Source: Streptomyces sp. NBC_01244 (GTDB lineage: Bacteria > Actinomycetota > Actinomycetes > Streptomycetales > Streptomycetaceae). Taken from it: a stretch of DNA of 64,000 nucleotides. The notes under the pieces were generated by a model. It was not told the DNA's origin. It ran no database searches and saw nothing but the letters and a program-made list of their open reading frames with translations. Of the stretch, positions 54,714 to 63,963 are shown one piece after another. A program made the position numbers and the translations under genes. The first letter of the stretch is position 1; every line of letters starts with the position of its first letter. The DNA is taken from NCBI RefSeq assembly GCF_035987325.1, contig NZ_CP108488.1, positions 8,556,001 through 8,620,000 on the forward strand, written 5' to 3'.

Positions 54714-56021
54714 TCACTCCTTCACGGCGGGCGTCTCGGCCCCCGGGTGGTTTTCCAGGATCAGGTGGCCGACGGCGGTGTTGGACGCCGGCACGTGGTA
54801 GAAGCGGTGCTTGACCTCGGCACGGCCGGAGCCGTCCACGTCGCTCATGGCGCCCCGGGCTATGAGCCACATGACCAGTTCGATGCCCTCCGAACCGGCC
54901 TCCTCGACGTATTCGAGGTGCTGGACCTGCGCCAGGCCGGCCGGGTCGGTGATCAGACGGTCCAGGAAGGCGTTGTCCCACGCGCGGTTGATGAGGCCGG
55001 CGCGGGGGCCCTGGAGCTGGTGGCTCATGCCTCCGGTGCCCCACACCTGGACCTTCAGCGGCCGGTCGTACGACTCGATCGCCCGGCGCAGCGCCCGGCC
55101 CAGCTCGAAGCAGCGGGCCCCGGAGGGGACGGGGTACTGCACCACGTTGACGTGGAAGGGGATCACCTTGCACGGCCACTTCTCGACGTCGCCGAACATC
55201 AGTGACAGCGGGACGGTGAGTCCGTGGTCGACGGGCATCTCGTTGGCGAGCGTGAGGTCGAAGTCGTTTGTGATGAGCGTGTGCGCGATGTGCGCGGCCA
55301 GGTCGGGTTCGCCCTCGACGCCGGGGACGGGGCGCGGCCCGTATCCCTCGTCGGCGGTCGGGAAGGAGGCGCCCGTCCCGAGCACGAAGGTCGGGATCAG
55401 GGACAGGTCGAAGGCGGAGGCGTGGTCGTTGTAGACCAGGAAGATCACGTCGGGGAGGTTCTCCCGCTCCCACCGACGGGAGAACTCGTATCCCTCGAAG
55501 ACCGGTCGCCAGTACGGCTCGCCGGTCTTGCCGTGGTCCATCGCCGCGCCGATCGCCGGTACGTGGGAGGTGAAGACCGCGCCGGTGACCACCGCGTGCT
55601 CGTCCGGCGGCGCCGGGTCGGCGTGCGCCGCCTCCAGGACGGCGCGGTCGATGCGGTTGCCCTCCACGGAGCGGCCGCCGCCGGCCATCATGGCGCGGTA
55701 CTCCTCCTCGGTCATGCCCGTCATCGAACCGGCCATCTGCTGGAACGAGAACCCCAGGGTCGCGCCCCACTTGGCGAGGAAGTAGATGTTGCCGCCCGCG
55801 CGCACGGCGGCGTTGAGGTCCCGGTCGAGCAGGGCCTGCTTCTGGTCCTCGCGCAGCGGCCAGGAGTCCAGGTAGGCGCGTTCGCCGGCGAGGTACAGGG
55901 CGCGGTTCTCCGCCGTCATGAGCGACATGCAGAACTGGTTGAGGTGGTAGCCCTTGGCGGACTGCTCGGCATCGAAGACCGTGGTCCCCGGCACCATTTT
56001 GTACGTCTTGTCCAGCGACAT
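54714..56021 (-). CDS. ligAB: Protocatechuate 4,5-dioxygenase, fused alpha-beta
   Basis: 435-aa extradiol dioxygenase in which the small LigA-type domain (~1-122, YHLNQFCMSLMTAENRALYL) is joined to the catalytic LigB-type domain (~128-435). Iron ligands are expected in TSHVPAIGAAMD and VYNDHASAFDL, matching His12 and His61 of LigB, with a Glu further on. It opens protocatechuate between C4 and C5. In sphingomonads the two subunits are separate genes. ATG 56021. Confidence 0.9.
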   Translation of the reverse strand: MSLDKTYKMVPGTTVFDAEQSAKGYHLNQFCMSLMTAENRALYLAGERAYLDSWPLREDQKQALLDRDLNAAVRAGGNIYFLAKWGATLGFSFQQMAGSMTGMTEEEYRAMMAGGGRSVEGNRIDRAVLEAAHADPAPPDEHAVVTGAVFTSHVPAIGAAMDHGKTGEPYWRPVFEGYEFSRRWERENLPDVIFLVYNDHASAFDLSLIPTFVLGTGASFPTADEGYGPRPVPGVEGEPDLAAHIAHTLITNDFDLTLANEMPVDHGLTVPLSLMFGDVEKWPCKVIPFHVNVVQYPVPSGARCFELGRALRRAIESYDRPLKVQVWGTGGMSHQLQGPRAGLINRAWDNAFLDRLITDPAGLAQVQHLEYVEEAGSEGIELVMWLIARGAMSDVDGSGRAEVKHRFYHVPASNTAVGHLILENHPGAETPAVKE

Positions 56022-56044
56022 GGTGACCTCCGGTGGTGGGTGGA

Positions 56045-56998
56045 TCAGTCGGCGTCCGGCCAGTACAGGCGCATGGGGTTGTCGACGAGGAGTCCCCTCC
56101 GCAGGGCCGGAGTGGGCGCGATGTGCGGGATGAAGTCGACGAGCAGGCCGTCGTCCGGCATGTGGCCGGTGAGGTTCGGGTGCGGCCAGTCGGTGCCCCA
56201 CAGCACCCGGTCGGGGAACTCCTCGACCACGCGCCGGGCGAAGGGGACCACGTCCCGGTACGCGTGCCGCTCCCCGTCGAGGGCGGGCGGGCCGCCCACG
56301 GTGAGCCGCTCTGGGCAGGTCACCTTGCACCAGACGTCGGGCCGGGCCCGCAGGAAGCTGAGGAAGGCCTCGAACTCCGGGCCGTGCGGATCCTTCGTGA
56401 CATCGGGGCGGCCCATGTGGTCGACGACCAGCGGTGCCGGGATCGACAGGAGGAACTCGCGCAGGCCGGCGAGGTCGGCCGCCTCGAAGTAGACGACGAC
56501 GTGCCAGCCGTACGGGGCGATCCGCCGGGCGACGTCCATCAGGTCCTGACGGGGCGCCGCGTCGACGAGCCGCTTGACGAAGTTGAACCGCACGCCGCGG
56601 ACGCCCGCCTCGTGCAGCCTCTGCAACTCGGCGTCCGCGATCCCCGGCCGTACGGTCGCGACGCCCCGGGCCAGGCCCCCCGACGCCTCGAGGGCGTCCA
56701 GCATGGCGCTGTTGTCGGCGCCGTGGCAGGTCGCCTGCACCACCACGTTGCGGGCGAAGCCCAACCGGTCGTGCAGTGCGCGCAGTTGGTCTTTGGACGC
56801 GTCGCACGGGGTGTACTTCCGCTCGGGGGAGTACGGGAACCGCGCCCCCGGGCCGAAGACGTGGCAGTGCGCGTCGACGGCGCCGTCGGGCACTCGGAAC
56901 GCCGGCCGGCTCGGGTCGGCGTACCAGTCCAGCCAGCCGGGGGTCTTCTCGAAGGTCGTCATCTCGGTGCCATCGGTGCCATCGGTGATCTCGGTCAT
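56045..56998 (-). CDS. ligI: 2-pyrone-4,6-dicarboxylate hydrolase
   Basis: 317-aa amidohydrolase: VDAHCHVFGPGARFPYSPER with the HxH pair, ERKYTPCDAS substrate region, VVDHMGRPD and GTDWPHPN with the catalytic Asp. Opens the pyrone ring to 4-oxalomesaconate. ATG 56998 has AGGAC upstream; the first 12 codons contain a short ATCGGTGCC-type tandem repeat and ATG 56962 is an alternative start. Confidence 0.9.
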   Translation of the reverse strand: MTEITDGTDGTEMTTFEKTPGWLDWYADPSRPAFRVPDGAVDAHCHVFGPGARFPYSPERKYTPCDASKDQLRALHDRLGFARNVVVQATCHGADNSAMLDALEASGGLARGVATVRPGIADAELQRLHEAGVRGVRFNFVKRLVDAAPRQDLMDVARRIAPYGWHVVVYFEAADLAGLREFLLSIPAPLVVDHMGRPDVTKDPHGPEFEAFLSFLRARPDVWCKVTCPERLTVGGPPALDGERHAYRDVVPFARRVVEEFPDRVLWGTDWPHPNLTGHMPDDGLLVDFIPHIAPTPALRRGLLVDNPMRLYWPDAD

Positions 56999-57008
56999 CG
57001 CAGTCCTG

Positions 57009-57698
57009 TCAGTCCCGGTACCGCAGACCGAGCTCGGCCAGCGGGCCGCGCATCGCGTACATGTCCAGGCCGAGCTCGCCCGCACGGAACCGGGCGCGCT
57101 TGTCCTCCTCGTTGGCCTCGCGCCGGGCCGACGCCCCGGCGACCTCGGCCGCCCGCTCGCGCGGCACGACCACGACACCGTCACGATCCGCCACGACGAC
57201 GTCCCCGGGCCTGACCAGGGCGTTGGCGCAGACCACCGGCACGTTGACCGAGCCGAGCGTGGCCTTCACGGCGCCCTTGGCGTTGATCGCCCGGGAGAAG
57301 ACCGGGAAGTCCATCTCCTCCAGGTCGGCCACGTCGCGCACGCCGCCGTCGATGACCAGGCCCGCGCAACCCCGGGAGCGGAACGAGGTGGCGAGCAGAT
57401 CGCCGAAGAAGCCGTCCTCGCTCTCGGTCGTGCAGGCCGCGACGACGACGTCGCCTTCCCGTATCTGCTCGGCGGCGACGTGGAGCATCCAGTTGTCGCC
57501 GGGCTGCAGCAGCACGGTCACCGCGGGACCGCACAGCCGGGCGGCGGGGTAGACGGGGCGCAGGTAGGGGCGCATCAGTCCCACGCGGCCCATGGCCTCG
57601 TGGATCGTCGCGACACCGAACGCCGACAGTGCGGCGACGGCCTCGGGATCGGCGCGGGTGATCGATGTGTGGACGACACCGATCTCGGTGTGTTCCAT
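57009..57698 (-). CDS. ligK: 4-carboxy-4-hydroxy-2-oxoadipate aldolase
   Basis: 229-aa RraA-like class II aldolase. The conserved GPAVTVLLQPGDNWMLH, DGGVRDVADLEEMDFPVF and ADRDGVVVVP blocks are present. Splits the last intermediate into pyruvate and oxaloacetate. AGGAGA precedes ATG 57698. Lies between ligI and ligJ. Confidence 0.9.
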   Translation of the reverse strand: MEHTEIGVVHTSITRADPEAVAALSAFGVATIHEAMGRVGLMRPYLRPVYPAARLCGPAVTVLLQPGDNWMLHVAAEQIREGDVVVAACTTESEDGFFGDLLATSFRSRGCAGLVIDGGVRDVADLEEMDFPVFSRAINAKGAVKATLGSVNVPVVCANALVRPGDVVVADRDGVVVVPRERAAEVAGASARREANEEDKRARFRAGELGLDMYAMRGPLAELGLRYRD

Positions 57699-57717
57699 GC
57701 GTTCGTCTCCTGGGAGT

Positions 57718-58743
57718 TCAGTGGCCGGCCGCGACGAGGCGGGCGGCGAGTCGGGGGTGGACGCGAAGGGCGTTGCCGCCGTAGACGGCGGCGCGTTCCT
57801 CGTCGGAGAGGTGCGGGGTGGCCTCGACGTACCGCTTCGTGTCGTCGAAGTGGTGGCCGGTGCGCGGGTCGACGTCGCGGACCGCGCCGATCATCTCGCT
57901 GGCGAACAGGAGGGAACGGCTGGGAATCACCCGGGTGAGCAGGTCGATGCCGGGCTGGTGGTAGACGCAGGTGTCGAAGAAGACGTTGTCCAGCAGCGCC
58001 TCGGGATCCGGCCTGCCCAGCGCCATCGCCAGACCGCGGAACCGGCCCCAGTGGTAGGGCACCGCACCCCCGCCGTGCGGGATCACGAACCGCAGGGTCG
58101 GGAAGTCGGCGAACAGGTCGCCCTGGAGCAGCTGCATGAACGCCGTGGTGTCGGCGTTGAGGTAGTGGGCGCCCGTGGTGTGGAAGGCCGGGTTGCACGA
58201 CGTACTGACGTGGATCATGGCCGGGACGTCGTACTCGGTCATCGCCTCGTACAGCGGGTACCAGCTGCGGTCGGTCAGGGGCGGCGCGGTCCACTTGCCC
58301 CCCGACGGATCGGGGTTGAGGTTGACCGCCACCGCGCCGAGCTCCTCGACCGCGCGGCGCAGCTCGGGCAGGCAGGTCGCCGGATCGACCCCCGGCGACT
58401 GCGGCAGCATCGCGCCCATCGCGAAGCGGGTGGGGTAGAGCGTGCTGACGCGGTGGACCAGGTCGTTGCAGATCCGCGCCCACGTCGAGGAGACGGCGAA
58501 GTCGCCGATGTGGTGGGCCATGAAACTGGCCCGGGGGGAGAAGACCGTCAGGTCGCAGCCGCGTGCGTCCATGAGCCGCAGCTGGTTGTCCTCGATCGCG
58601 TGGCGCAGGTCGTCGTCGGTGATGACCAGGTCGTCGGGGTGGGGTGCGTCCCGGGGCGCTCCGACCGCCGCGACCTGGCGGTCCCGCCAGCGGGCGAGTT
58701 GCGGCGGTGCGGTGGTGAAGTGTCCGTGGCAGTCGATGATCAT
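57718..58743 (-). CDS. ligJ: 4-oxalomesaconate hydratase
   Basis: 341-aa amidohydrolase-superfamily hydratase. Begins IIDCHGHFTTAP with the HxH pair; AVNLNPDPSGG, MIHVSTSC, VIPHGGGAVPYHWGRFRG and LFASEMIGAVR follow the LigJ pattern. Hydrates 4-oxalomesaconate to the LigK substrate. Full length, 28 bp after pobA. Confidence 0.9.
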   Translation of the reverse strand: MIIDCHGHFTTAPPQLARWRDRQVAAVGAPRDAPHPDDLVITDDDLRHAIEDNQLRLMDARGCDLTVFSPRASFMAHHIGDFAVSSTWARICNDLVHRVSTLYPTRFAMGAMLPQSPGVDPATCLPELRRAVEELGAVAVNLNPDPSGGKWTAPPLTDRSWYPLYEAMTEYDVPAMIHVSTSCNPAFHTTGAHYLNADTTAFMQLLQGDLFADFPTLRFVIPHGGGAVPYHWGRFRGLAMALGRPDPEALLDNVFFDTCVYHQPGIDLLTRVIPSRSLLFASEMIGAVRDVDPRTGHHFDDTKRYVEATPHLSDEERAAVYGGNALRVHPRLAARLVAAGH

Positions 58744-58771
58744 GTGCGTGCTCCAGGTGGTGTGGTCGGGG

Positions 58772-59983
58772 TCAGCCCGAGGAGCCGGCCGGCCAGCCCG
58801 TGTACTGCTCGGCGAGGTACGTGCGCCCGGCGCGGGTGCCCACCACGTTGTCGAGCTCGCCGAGCTGGCGCCGCAGGTCGAAGGGGGTTGCTCCGGGCTC
58901 CGTGTGCAGCAGCCGGGTCATCCAGGAGGAGAAGTTCTGCGCCCGCCAGATCCGCTGGAGGGCCCGCGGCTGGTAGTCGTCCAGAGCGGCCTCGCCCGCG
59001 CCGCCGAGCGCCTTCAGTAGCACGTCGGCGAGTACCTTCACGTCGTGCAGCGCGAGGTTGAGCCCGCGGGCACCGGTCGGCGGCACGGTGTGCGCGGCGT
59101 CGCCCGCCAGGGCCATGGACCCCCAGCGCATCGGCTCCTGGACGAACGAACGGAACCGCAGCACCGTCTTCTCCAGGACCGGCCCCTCATGGAGGCGGAA
59201 GCCGTCCCGGCCGGCCACGCGGGCCTGGAGCGTCTCCCAGATGCGGTCGTCCGGCCAGTCGTCGGCGGACGCCCGGGGGTCGCACTGGAAGTACATCCGC
59301 TGCACGCTCTCGGTGCGCTGGCTGATGAGCGCGAAACCGTGCTCGGAGTGGGCGTAGACCAGCTCGGGCGCGCTCGTCGGCGCCTCGGCCAGGATGCCGA
59401 ACCACGCGAAGGGATACTCCTTGCCGTAGCGCACCCGCCGCTCCTCGGGCACCAGATCGCGGCACATGCCGCGCGAGCCGTCCGCGCCGACCACGTACCG
59501 GGCCCGGATCTCGTGGCGGGCGCCGTCCGGTGCGGTGAAGCGGACCCGGGGAGCGCTGGTGGTGACGTCGTGGACCTCGGTGTCCCTGATCCCGAAATGG
59601 ACCGTGCCACCGTCGCGGGCCCGGGCATCGGCCAGATCGACGAACACGTCGGTCTGCGGGTAGAGCCACGCCGAGGCGCCCACGAGCTCCTTGAAGTGGA
59701 TGCGGTGCGGCCGGCCGCCGAAGCGGAGCTCGATGCCCTCGTGTTCGTGGCCCTCGCGCAGGATCCGGTCGCCGACTCCGGTCTCGACCAGGTCGCGGGC
59801 CGCACCGGCCTCGAGGATGCCCGCCCGCTGCGTCGTCTCGATCTCGTGGCGGGAGCGGACGTCGACCACGATCGCCTCGACTCCCGCCCGCCCGAGCAGG
59901 TGCGCCAGCATCAGGCCGGCCGGACCGGCCCCGATGACGGCGACGGGTACCGAGGCAACGGTGTCGACGGGGGCTTCGGCCAT
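58772..59983 (-). CDS. pobA: 4-hydroxybenzoate 3-monooxygenase
   Basis: 403-aa FAD aromatic hydroxylase: GAGPAGLMLAHLLGRAG for the FAD, RYVVGADGSRGMCR (DG motif) and LAGDAAHTVPPTGARGLNLA (GD motif). Converts 4-hydroxybenzoate to protocatechuate with NAD(P)H and O2. AGGAGA precedes ATG 59983. First gene of the pobA-ligJ-ligK-ligI-ligAB-ligC operon; links the hydroxycinnamate operon product to ring cleavage. Confidence 0.93.
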   Translation of the reverse strand: MAEAPVDTVASVPVAVIGAGPAGLMLAHLLGRAGVEAIVVDVRSRHEIETTQRAGILEAGAARDLVETGVGDRILREGHEHEGIELRFGGRPHRIHFKELVGASAWLYPQTDVFVDLADARARDGGTVHFGIRDTEVHDVTTSAPRVRFTAPDGARHEIRARYVVGADGSRGMCRDLVPEERRVRYGKEYPFAWFGILAEAPTSAPELVYAHSEHGFALISQRTESVQRMYFQCDPRASADDWPDDRIWETLQARVAGRDGFRLHEGPVLEKTVLRFRSFVQEPMRWGSMALAGDAAHTVPPTGARGLNLALHDVKVLADVLLKALGGAGEAALDDYQPRALQRIWRAQNFSSWMTRLLHTEPGATPFDLRRQLGELDNVVGTRAGRTYLAEQYTGWPAGSSG

Positions 59984-60086
59984 GGCATCTCCTGAGCGGC
60001 TGCGAACGTTCCGGACACCCCGAACGTTGGCAGCCGGAGCCCGTGCCGGTCGCCGGTGTTTCCGCCAGGCGGAAGCCCCTCCGGCG

Positions 60087-60854
60087 TCAGTCCGCCGTGC
60101 GGGCCCGCCGGCCGAGCTCGTCGGAGATCGCGTACGCCGCCCTGAGCAGCGGTTCCCGAAGTCCCCGCGCATGGTTCGCACTACGCGCCGCCACGACGAT
60201 CCCCAGGGCGGCGCTGACGGGCCCGGTCCGGCCGATCCGCACGGGCGCGGCCACCGCGACCGTGTCCTCGGAGAGCTGCCGGTCGCTGACGAAGACCTGC
60301 TCGCGGCGGATGACGTCCAGCTGGGCGCGCAGCGTCTTCGGATCCGTGACGGTGTGCGGGGTCCAGGACCGCAACGGCGCCTCCAGGACCTCCTCCTGGA
60401 TCTCCCGCGGGGCGTGCGCCAACAGCACCCGGCCCATTCCGGTGGAACCGATGGGGAAGCGGCTCCCGACCATCGTCAGCAGCCGCACCGACCGGTGCCC
60501 GGCGATCCGTTCCACGAACACGAGCTCCAGGCCCTCGCGCACCGCGAGCTGGATGTTCTCGTGCGTCGCCTCGTAGAGGTCCTGCATGAACGGCAGGGCG
60601 GTGTCCCGGAGGATCTGGGTACGCGGGCAACCGGAGGCGATCTCCCAGAGCCTCAGCCCGACGTGCCACGACCCGTCCTCGACCCGTTCCAGAGCCCCCC
60701 ACGCCGCGAGCTCCGCCACCACGCGGTGGGTGGTGCTGAGGGCCAGACCCGTCCGCTGGGCGATCTCCGACAGGGTCTGCGACGGGTGTTCGCGGTCGAA
60801 GGCCGACAGGACGAGAAGGACCTTTCCGGCCGCGGTGTTCCGGGTTGTGCTCAC
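60087..60854 (-). CDS. IclR family regulator of the pob-lig operon
   Basis: 255-aa regulator: N-terminal winged helix (TLSEIAQRTGLALSTTHRVV) and C-terminal IclR effector domain (TGMGRVLLA; VAAPVRIGRTGPVSAALGIV). IclR proteins such as PobR and PcaR control 4-hydroxybenzoate and protocatechuate genes. 103 bp upstream of pobA in the same direction. GTG 60854 chosen; the frame open to 60905 has no ribosome binding site. Confidence 0.88.
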   Translation of the reverse strand: MSTTRNTAAGKVLLVLSAFDREHPSQTLSEIAQRTGLALSTTHRVVAELAAWGALERVEDGSWHVGLRLWEIASGCPRTQILRDTALPFMQDLYEATHENIQLAVREGLELVFVERIAGHRSVRLLTMVGSRFPIGSTGMGRVLLAHAPREIQEEVLEAPLRSWTPHTVTDPKTLRAQLDVIRREQVFVSDRQLSEDTVAVAAPVRIGRTGPVSAALGIVVAARSANHARGLREPLLRAAYAISDELGRRARTAD

Positions 60855-60928
60855 GCGGTCAGTCTCGCAGACCCGTCTCGAGCCCCCCCCGGTCCGCCGT
60901 ACCATCTGCCGGACACCAAGGAGGAGAC

Positions 60929-61627
60929 GTGGACCAAGAGATCTCCGGGCTGTCCTCGATGGCGACGCGGCCCGTACTCGCCGAGCTCACCGAACACATC
61001 CGGCGCGCCGAAGGGCTCGCGGTGCGCTTCGATTCCGCGGGTGGCGTCGAGATCGCGCGGCGGGTGCGCGCGGGCGCCGAGTCCGACGTGCTCGTGCTCG
61101 CGGAGGAGGCGCTGGCCGGGCTGGCCGACGAGGGGTACGTCCTCGGTGATTCGCTGCGCCCGCTGTGGGTCTCGCAGGTCGTCGCCGCGGTGCCGCAGGG
61201 GACACCGGTCCCGGCACTGCGCTCCGAATCCGACCTGCGGGCCGTGCTGCTGTCGGCGAAGCGGATCGCCTACTCCACGGGCCCCAGCGGTACGGCCCTC
61301 GTCGGACTGATCACCCGGCTGGACCTCGCCGGCGCACTGGGGGACCGGCTCGTCCAGGCGCCACCGGGGGTGCCCGCGGGCAGCCTGCTCTCGTCCGGCC
61401 GGGCGGATCTGGCCTTCCAGCAGCACAGCGAGCTGATGGACCTGCCGGGCGTCGTCGTGGCCGGCCCGCTGCCGGGCGAGCACGCGATCAGCTCGACGTT
61501 CTGCGGGGGAGTCCTGGCCGTCTCCTCCCGGCCGGACCGTGCCCGCGCAGTCCTCGACTTCCTCGGCTCCGGCCCGGCGTGGAAGACCGCCCGCGCCAAG
61601 GGCATGCGGGCCTTCGCGGACCAGTGA
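60929..61627 (+). CDS. ModA-like substrate-binding-domain protein, cytoplasmic
   Basis: 232-aa type-2 periplasmic-binding fold (ModA-like): EIARRVRAGAESDVLVLAEE, IAYSTGPSGTALVGLI, LAFQQHSELMDLPGVVVAG. There is no signal peptide or lipobox, so it stays in the cytoplasm. GTG 60929 has AAGGAGGA upstream. Divergent from the IclR gene by 74 bp. Similar orphan ModA-like proteins accompany some protocatechuate clusters; role unknown. Its stop abuts that of the next gene (TGATCA). Confidence 0.78.
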   Translation: MDQEISGLSSMATRPVLAELTEHIRRAEGLAVRFDSAGGVEIARRVRAGAESDVLVLAEEALAGLADEGYVLGDSLRPLWVSQVVAAVPQGTPVPALRSESDLRAVLLSAKRIAYSTGPSGTALVGLITRLDLAGALGDRLVQAPPGVPAGSLLSSGRADLAFQQHSELMDLPGVVVAGPLPGEHAISSTFCGGVLAVSSRPDRARAVLDFLGSGPAWKTARAKGMRAFADQ

Positions 61628-63736
61628 TCAGTCCGCCGGCGAGCAGGGCGGGTGGGGTCGGACGTGGGCGATGACGAGCGCGACGTCATCGGTGGCGTCG
61701 GCGTGGCGCAGGGCGGACAGGAGCCGGTCGCAGGTTGCCTCGGGGGAGAGACCGGGATCGGCGAGGAGGCGCAGGAGCAGGTCGAGGCGGTCGCCCAGAG
61801 CGGCGTCGCGGGTTTCGACGAGGCCGTCGGTGTACAGGACCAGCCGGTCTCCGGGCGACAGGTCGAGGGCGGTGGTCTCGAAGTCGGCGTCGCCGAGGCC
61901 GCCCGTGCCGAGCGGCACCCCGACGGGAAGGTCCAGCAACTCGGGGGCCCGCCCCGACCGGATCACCACGGGTGGCGGGTGGCCGGCGAGCGCGACGCGG
62001 CAACGGGAACGGTGCGGGTCCCAGGTGGCGTAGACGCAGGTCGCCATGGTCCCGTCGAGTTCGGCGGTGATGTGGTCGAGGTGGCGCAGGACCCGGGCCG
62101 GGGCGAGGCCGAGGTCGGCCAGGGTGCGGGTGGCCGTGCGCAGTTGTCCCATGGTGGCGGCGGCGTGGACACCGTGCCCCATGACGTCGCCGACCACGAG
62201 AGCGGTCTTGTCCTTGGGCTGGGGGATCGCGTCGAACCAGTCGCCGCCGATGCCGCTGGCCGCTGCCGCCGGCTCGTAGCGGTAGGCGATCTGGAGGCCC
62301 GCGGACCGGGGCGGAGGGTGGGGGAGGAGATGGCGCTGGAGGGTCAGGGCGGTGTCGGCGGCGTGCTGGTACCAGCGGGCGTTGTCGATGGCGATGGCGG
62401 CGCGGGTGGCCAGCTCGCCGGCCAGGGTGACGTCGTCGTGGTCGAAGGGGAGCGGATTGCGGGTGCGCAGGAGTCCGAGGGCTCCGAGGACCTGTCCGCG
62501 GGCCGTCAGCGGTACGGCCAGGTAGGAGTGCGCGCCCTCCTGGGCGAGGAGCTCGGCGGAGGCGTCGTCGCGCGCGATGCGCCCCAGGTCCCGGGCGGTG
62601 GTGCGCGGCACCAGGACGGGGCGCCCGGTGCTCACGCAGTGGGTGACCAGGCGCTCCGCCGGATACGTGGTGCGCTCGCCCACCGGGTCGGCGGCACGGA
62701 GCGCGTCCGTCTCGTACGCCGCCGCGACGGCCAGGGCCATGAAGAGGGGTTTCGTACCGGGGCCGGGCGCCGTGGCCGCACTGCCTTCCAGGGCGGAGTC
62801 GAGTACGTCGACCGAGGCGAGGTCGGCCAGGTCGGTCACGACGAGGCCGGCGAGCTCGCGGGCCGTGCGTTCCAGGTCGAGGGTGGTGCCGACGGCCACC
62901 GACGCCCGGGCGATGAGGTCCAGGCGCCTGCGGGCCTCGGCGGCCTCTTCGGCCGCGCGGTAGCTGTCGGTGACGTCCACCACCACGAGGGCAACACCGA
63001 TCACCCGCCCGCGGGGGTCCTCCAGCCTGTAGTACGAGCCCGACCAGGCGTGGTCCCGGCCCGGATCGGCGGGAGTACGGCCGACGCCGTACTGGTCCAG
63101 CAGCGGCGTGCCGGTGTCCAGGACCTGGCGCATGGAGGCCTCGATCACGTCGGTGTCCAGGAACGGCAATGCCTCCCGGGGCGTACGGCCCAGATGCTCC
63201 TCGGCCGGCAGGCCGTTGATCCGCACCAGCATCGGATTGATCAAGACGTAGCGCAGGTCGGTGTCCAGCACGGCCAGCCCGAGCGGTGACTGCGCCACCA
63301 GCGGCACCGAAAGCGCGAGGTCGCGCTCCACGCCCCGCAGGACGGTCTCGTCGCAGGCGATCCCCAGGGCGTAGACGCCGCCGTCCTCGTCCTGCAGCCG
63401 CATGTTGCGGAATTCCACCAGCCGCGTGGAGCCGTCCTTGTGCCGCACGGGGAAGACGCCCGCCCAGGTGCCGCCCCCGGCCATGACCTTGGCGAACAGT
63501 TCGAGGACCAGGCCGACGTACTCGTCGGCGACCAGCAGCTTCGCCGCGTGGCTGCCCAGCGCCTCCTCGGCCGACCAGCCGAACAGCTCCTGAGCCTGAG
63601 GGCTCCACAAGGTGATCCGGCCCCCGGTGTCCAGGACCACCGCGGCCACGCTCAGTATGTCCAGGAGACCTCCGGGCTCGGAGGGAACGACTCTCACCGG
63701 GCCGGGGCCGGCCCGGGACGCCTCGGTCGTGACCAT
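61628..63736 (-). CDS. PAS-PAS-GAF-PP2C (SpoIIE-like) phosphatase
   Basis: 702-aa soluble signalling protein: PAS (~22-130, VVLDTGGRITLWSPQAQELF), second PAS (~145-265), GAF (~275-465) and a SpoIIE-type PP2C phosphatase (~490-700) with GIGGDWFDAI, VVGDVMGHG and YTDGLVETRD metal-binding motifs. Such proteins dephosphorylate anti-sigma-factor antagonists in response to light, redox or small molecules. No kinase domain and no sigma gene nearby. AAGGAGG precedes ATG 63736. Confidence 0.92.
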   Translation of the reverse strand: MVTTEASRAGPGPVRVVPSEPGGLLDILSVAAVVLDTGGRITLWSPQAQELFGWSAEEALGSHAAKLLVADEYVGLVLELFAKVMAGGGTWAGVFPVRHKDGSTRLVEFRNMRLQDEDGGVYALGIACDETVLRGVERDLALSVPLVAQSPLGLAVLDTDLRYVLINPMLVRINGLPAEEHLGRTPREALPFLDTDVIEASMRQVLDTGTPLLDQYGVGRTPADPGRDHAWSGSYYRLEDPRGRVIGVALVVVDVTDSYRAAEEAAEARRRLDLIARASVAVGTTLDLERTARELAGLVVTDLADLASVDVLDSALEGSAATAPGPGTKPLFMALAVAAAYETDALRAADPVGERTTYPAERLVTHCVSTGRPVLVPRTTARDLGRIARDDASAELLAQEGAHSYLAVPLTARGQVLGALGLLRTRNPLPFDHDDVTLAGELATRAAIAIDNARWYQHAADTALTLQRHLLPHPPPRSAGLQIAYRYEPAAAASGIGGDWFDAIPQPKDKTALVVGDVMGHGVHAAATMGQLRTATRTLADLGLAPARVLRHLDHITAELDGTMATCVYATWDPHRSRCRVALAGHPPPVVIRSGRAPELLDLPVGVPLGTGGLGDADFETTALDLSPGDRLVLYTDGLVETRDAALGDRLDLLLRLLADPGLSPEATCDRLLSALRHADATDDVALVIAHVRPHPPCSPAD

Positions 63737-63930
63737 GGCCGACCTCCTTCACCGGTGCGGCGGGCCCCGGAGCCGGAGATCCAGCCCCTCACAGGCCCGG
63801 AAGCGCTCCTCTCATCCTCCCCCCGCCCGATCCGGTCGGCAGTCCTGGCAAGCGGGACAGGCGTTCTCGTGGTGCGAGCGCGACTGTGCGTGTAGCGTCA
63901 GCTGCAGCTGTCATGGTTCCGAAGTACCGG

Positions 63931-63963
63931 TCGCCCGTGAGTGCACCTTTCACGGGCGATTTT
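63931..63963 (+). terminator. Hairpin followed by T-run near window edge
   Basis: TCGCCCGTGA and TCACGGGCGA form a perfect 10-bp stem with a 9-nt loop, followed by TTTT. The only intrinsic-terminator-like element here with a T-run. It may end a small transcript or attenuate a gene beyond the window. 63737-63930 holds no gene that I can support. Confidence 0.6.

Noticed and set aside
63440..63895. Plus-strand frame near the window end
   Set aside because: Mostly antisense to the phosphatase gene with no motif and no ribosome binding site.
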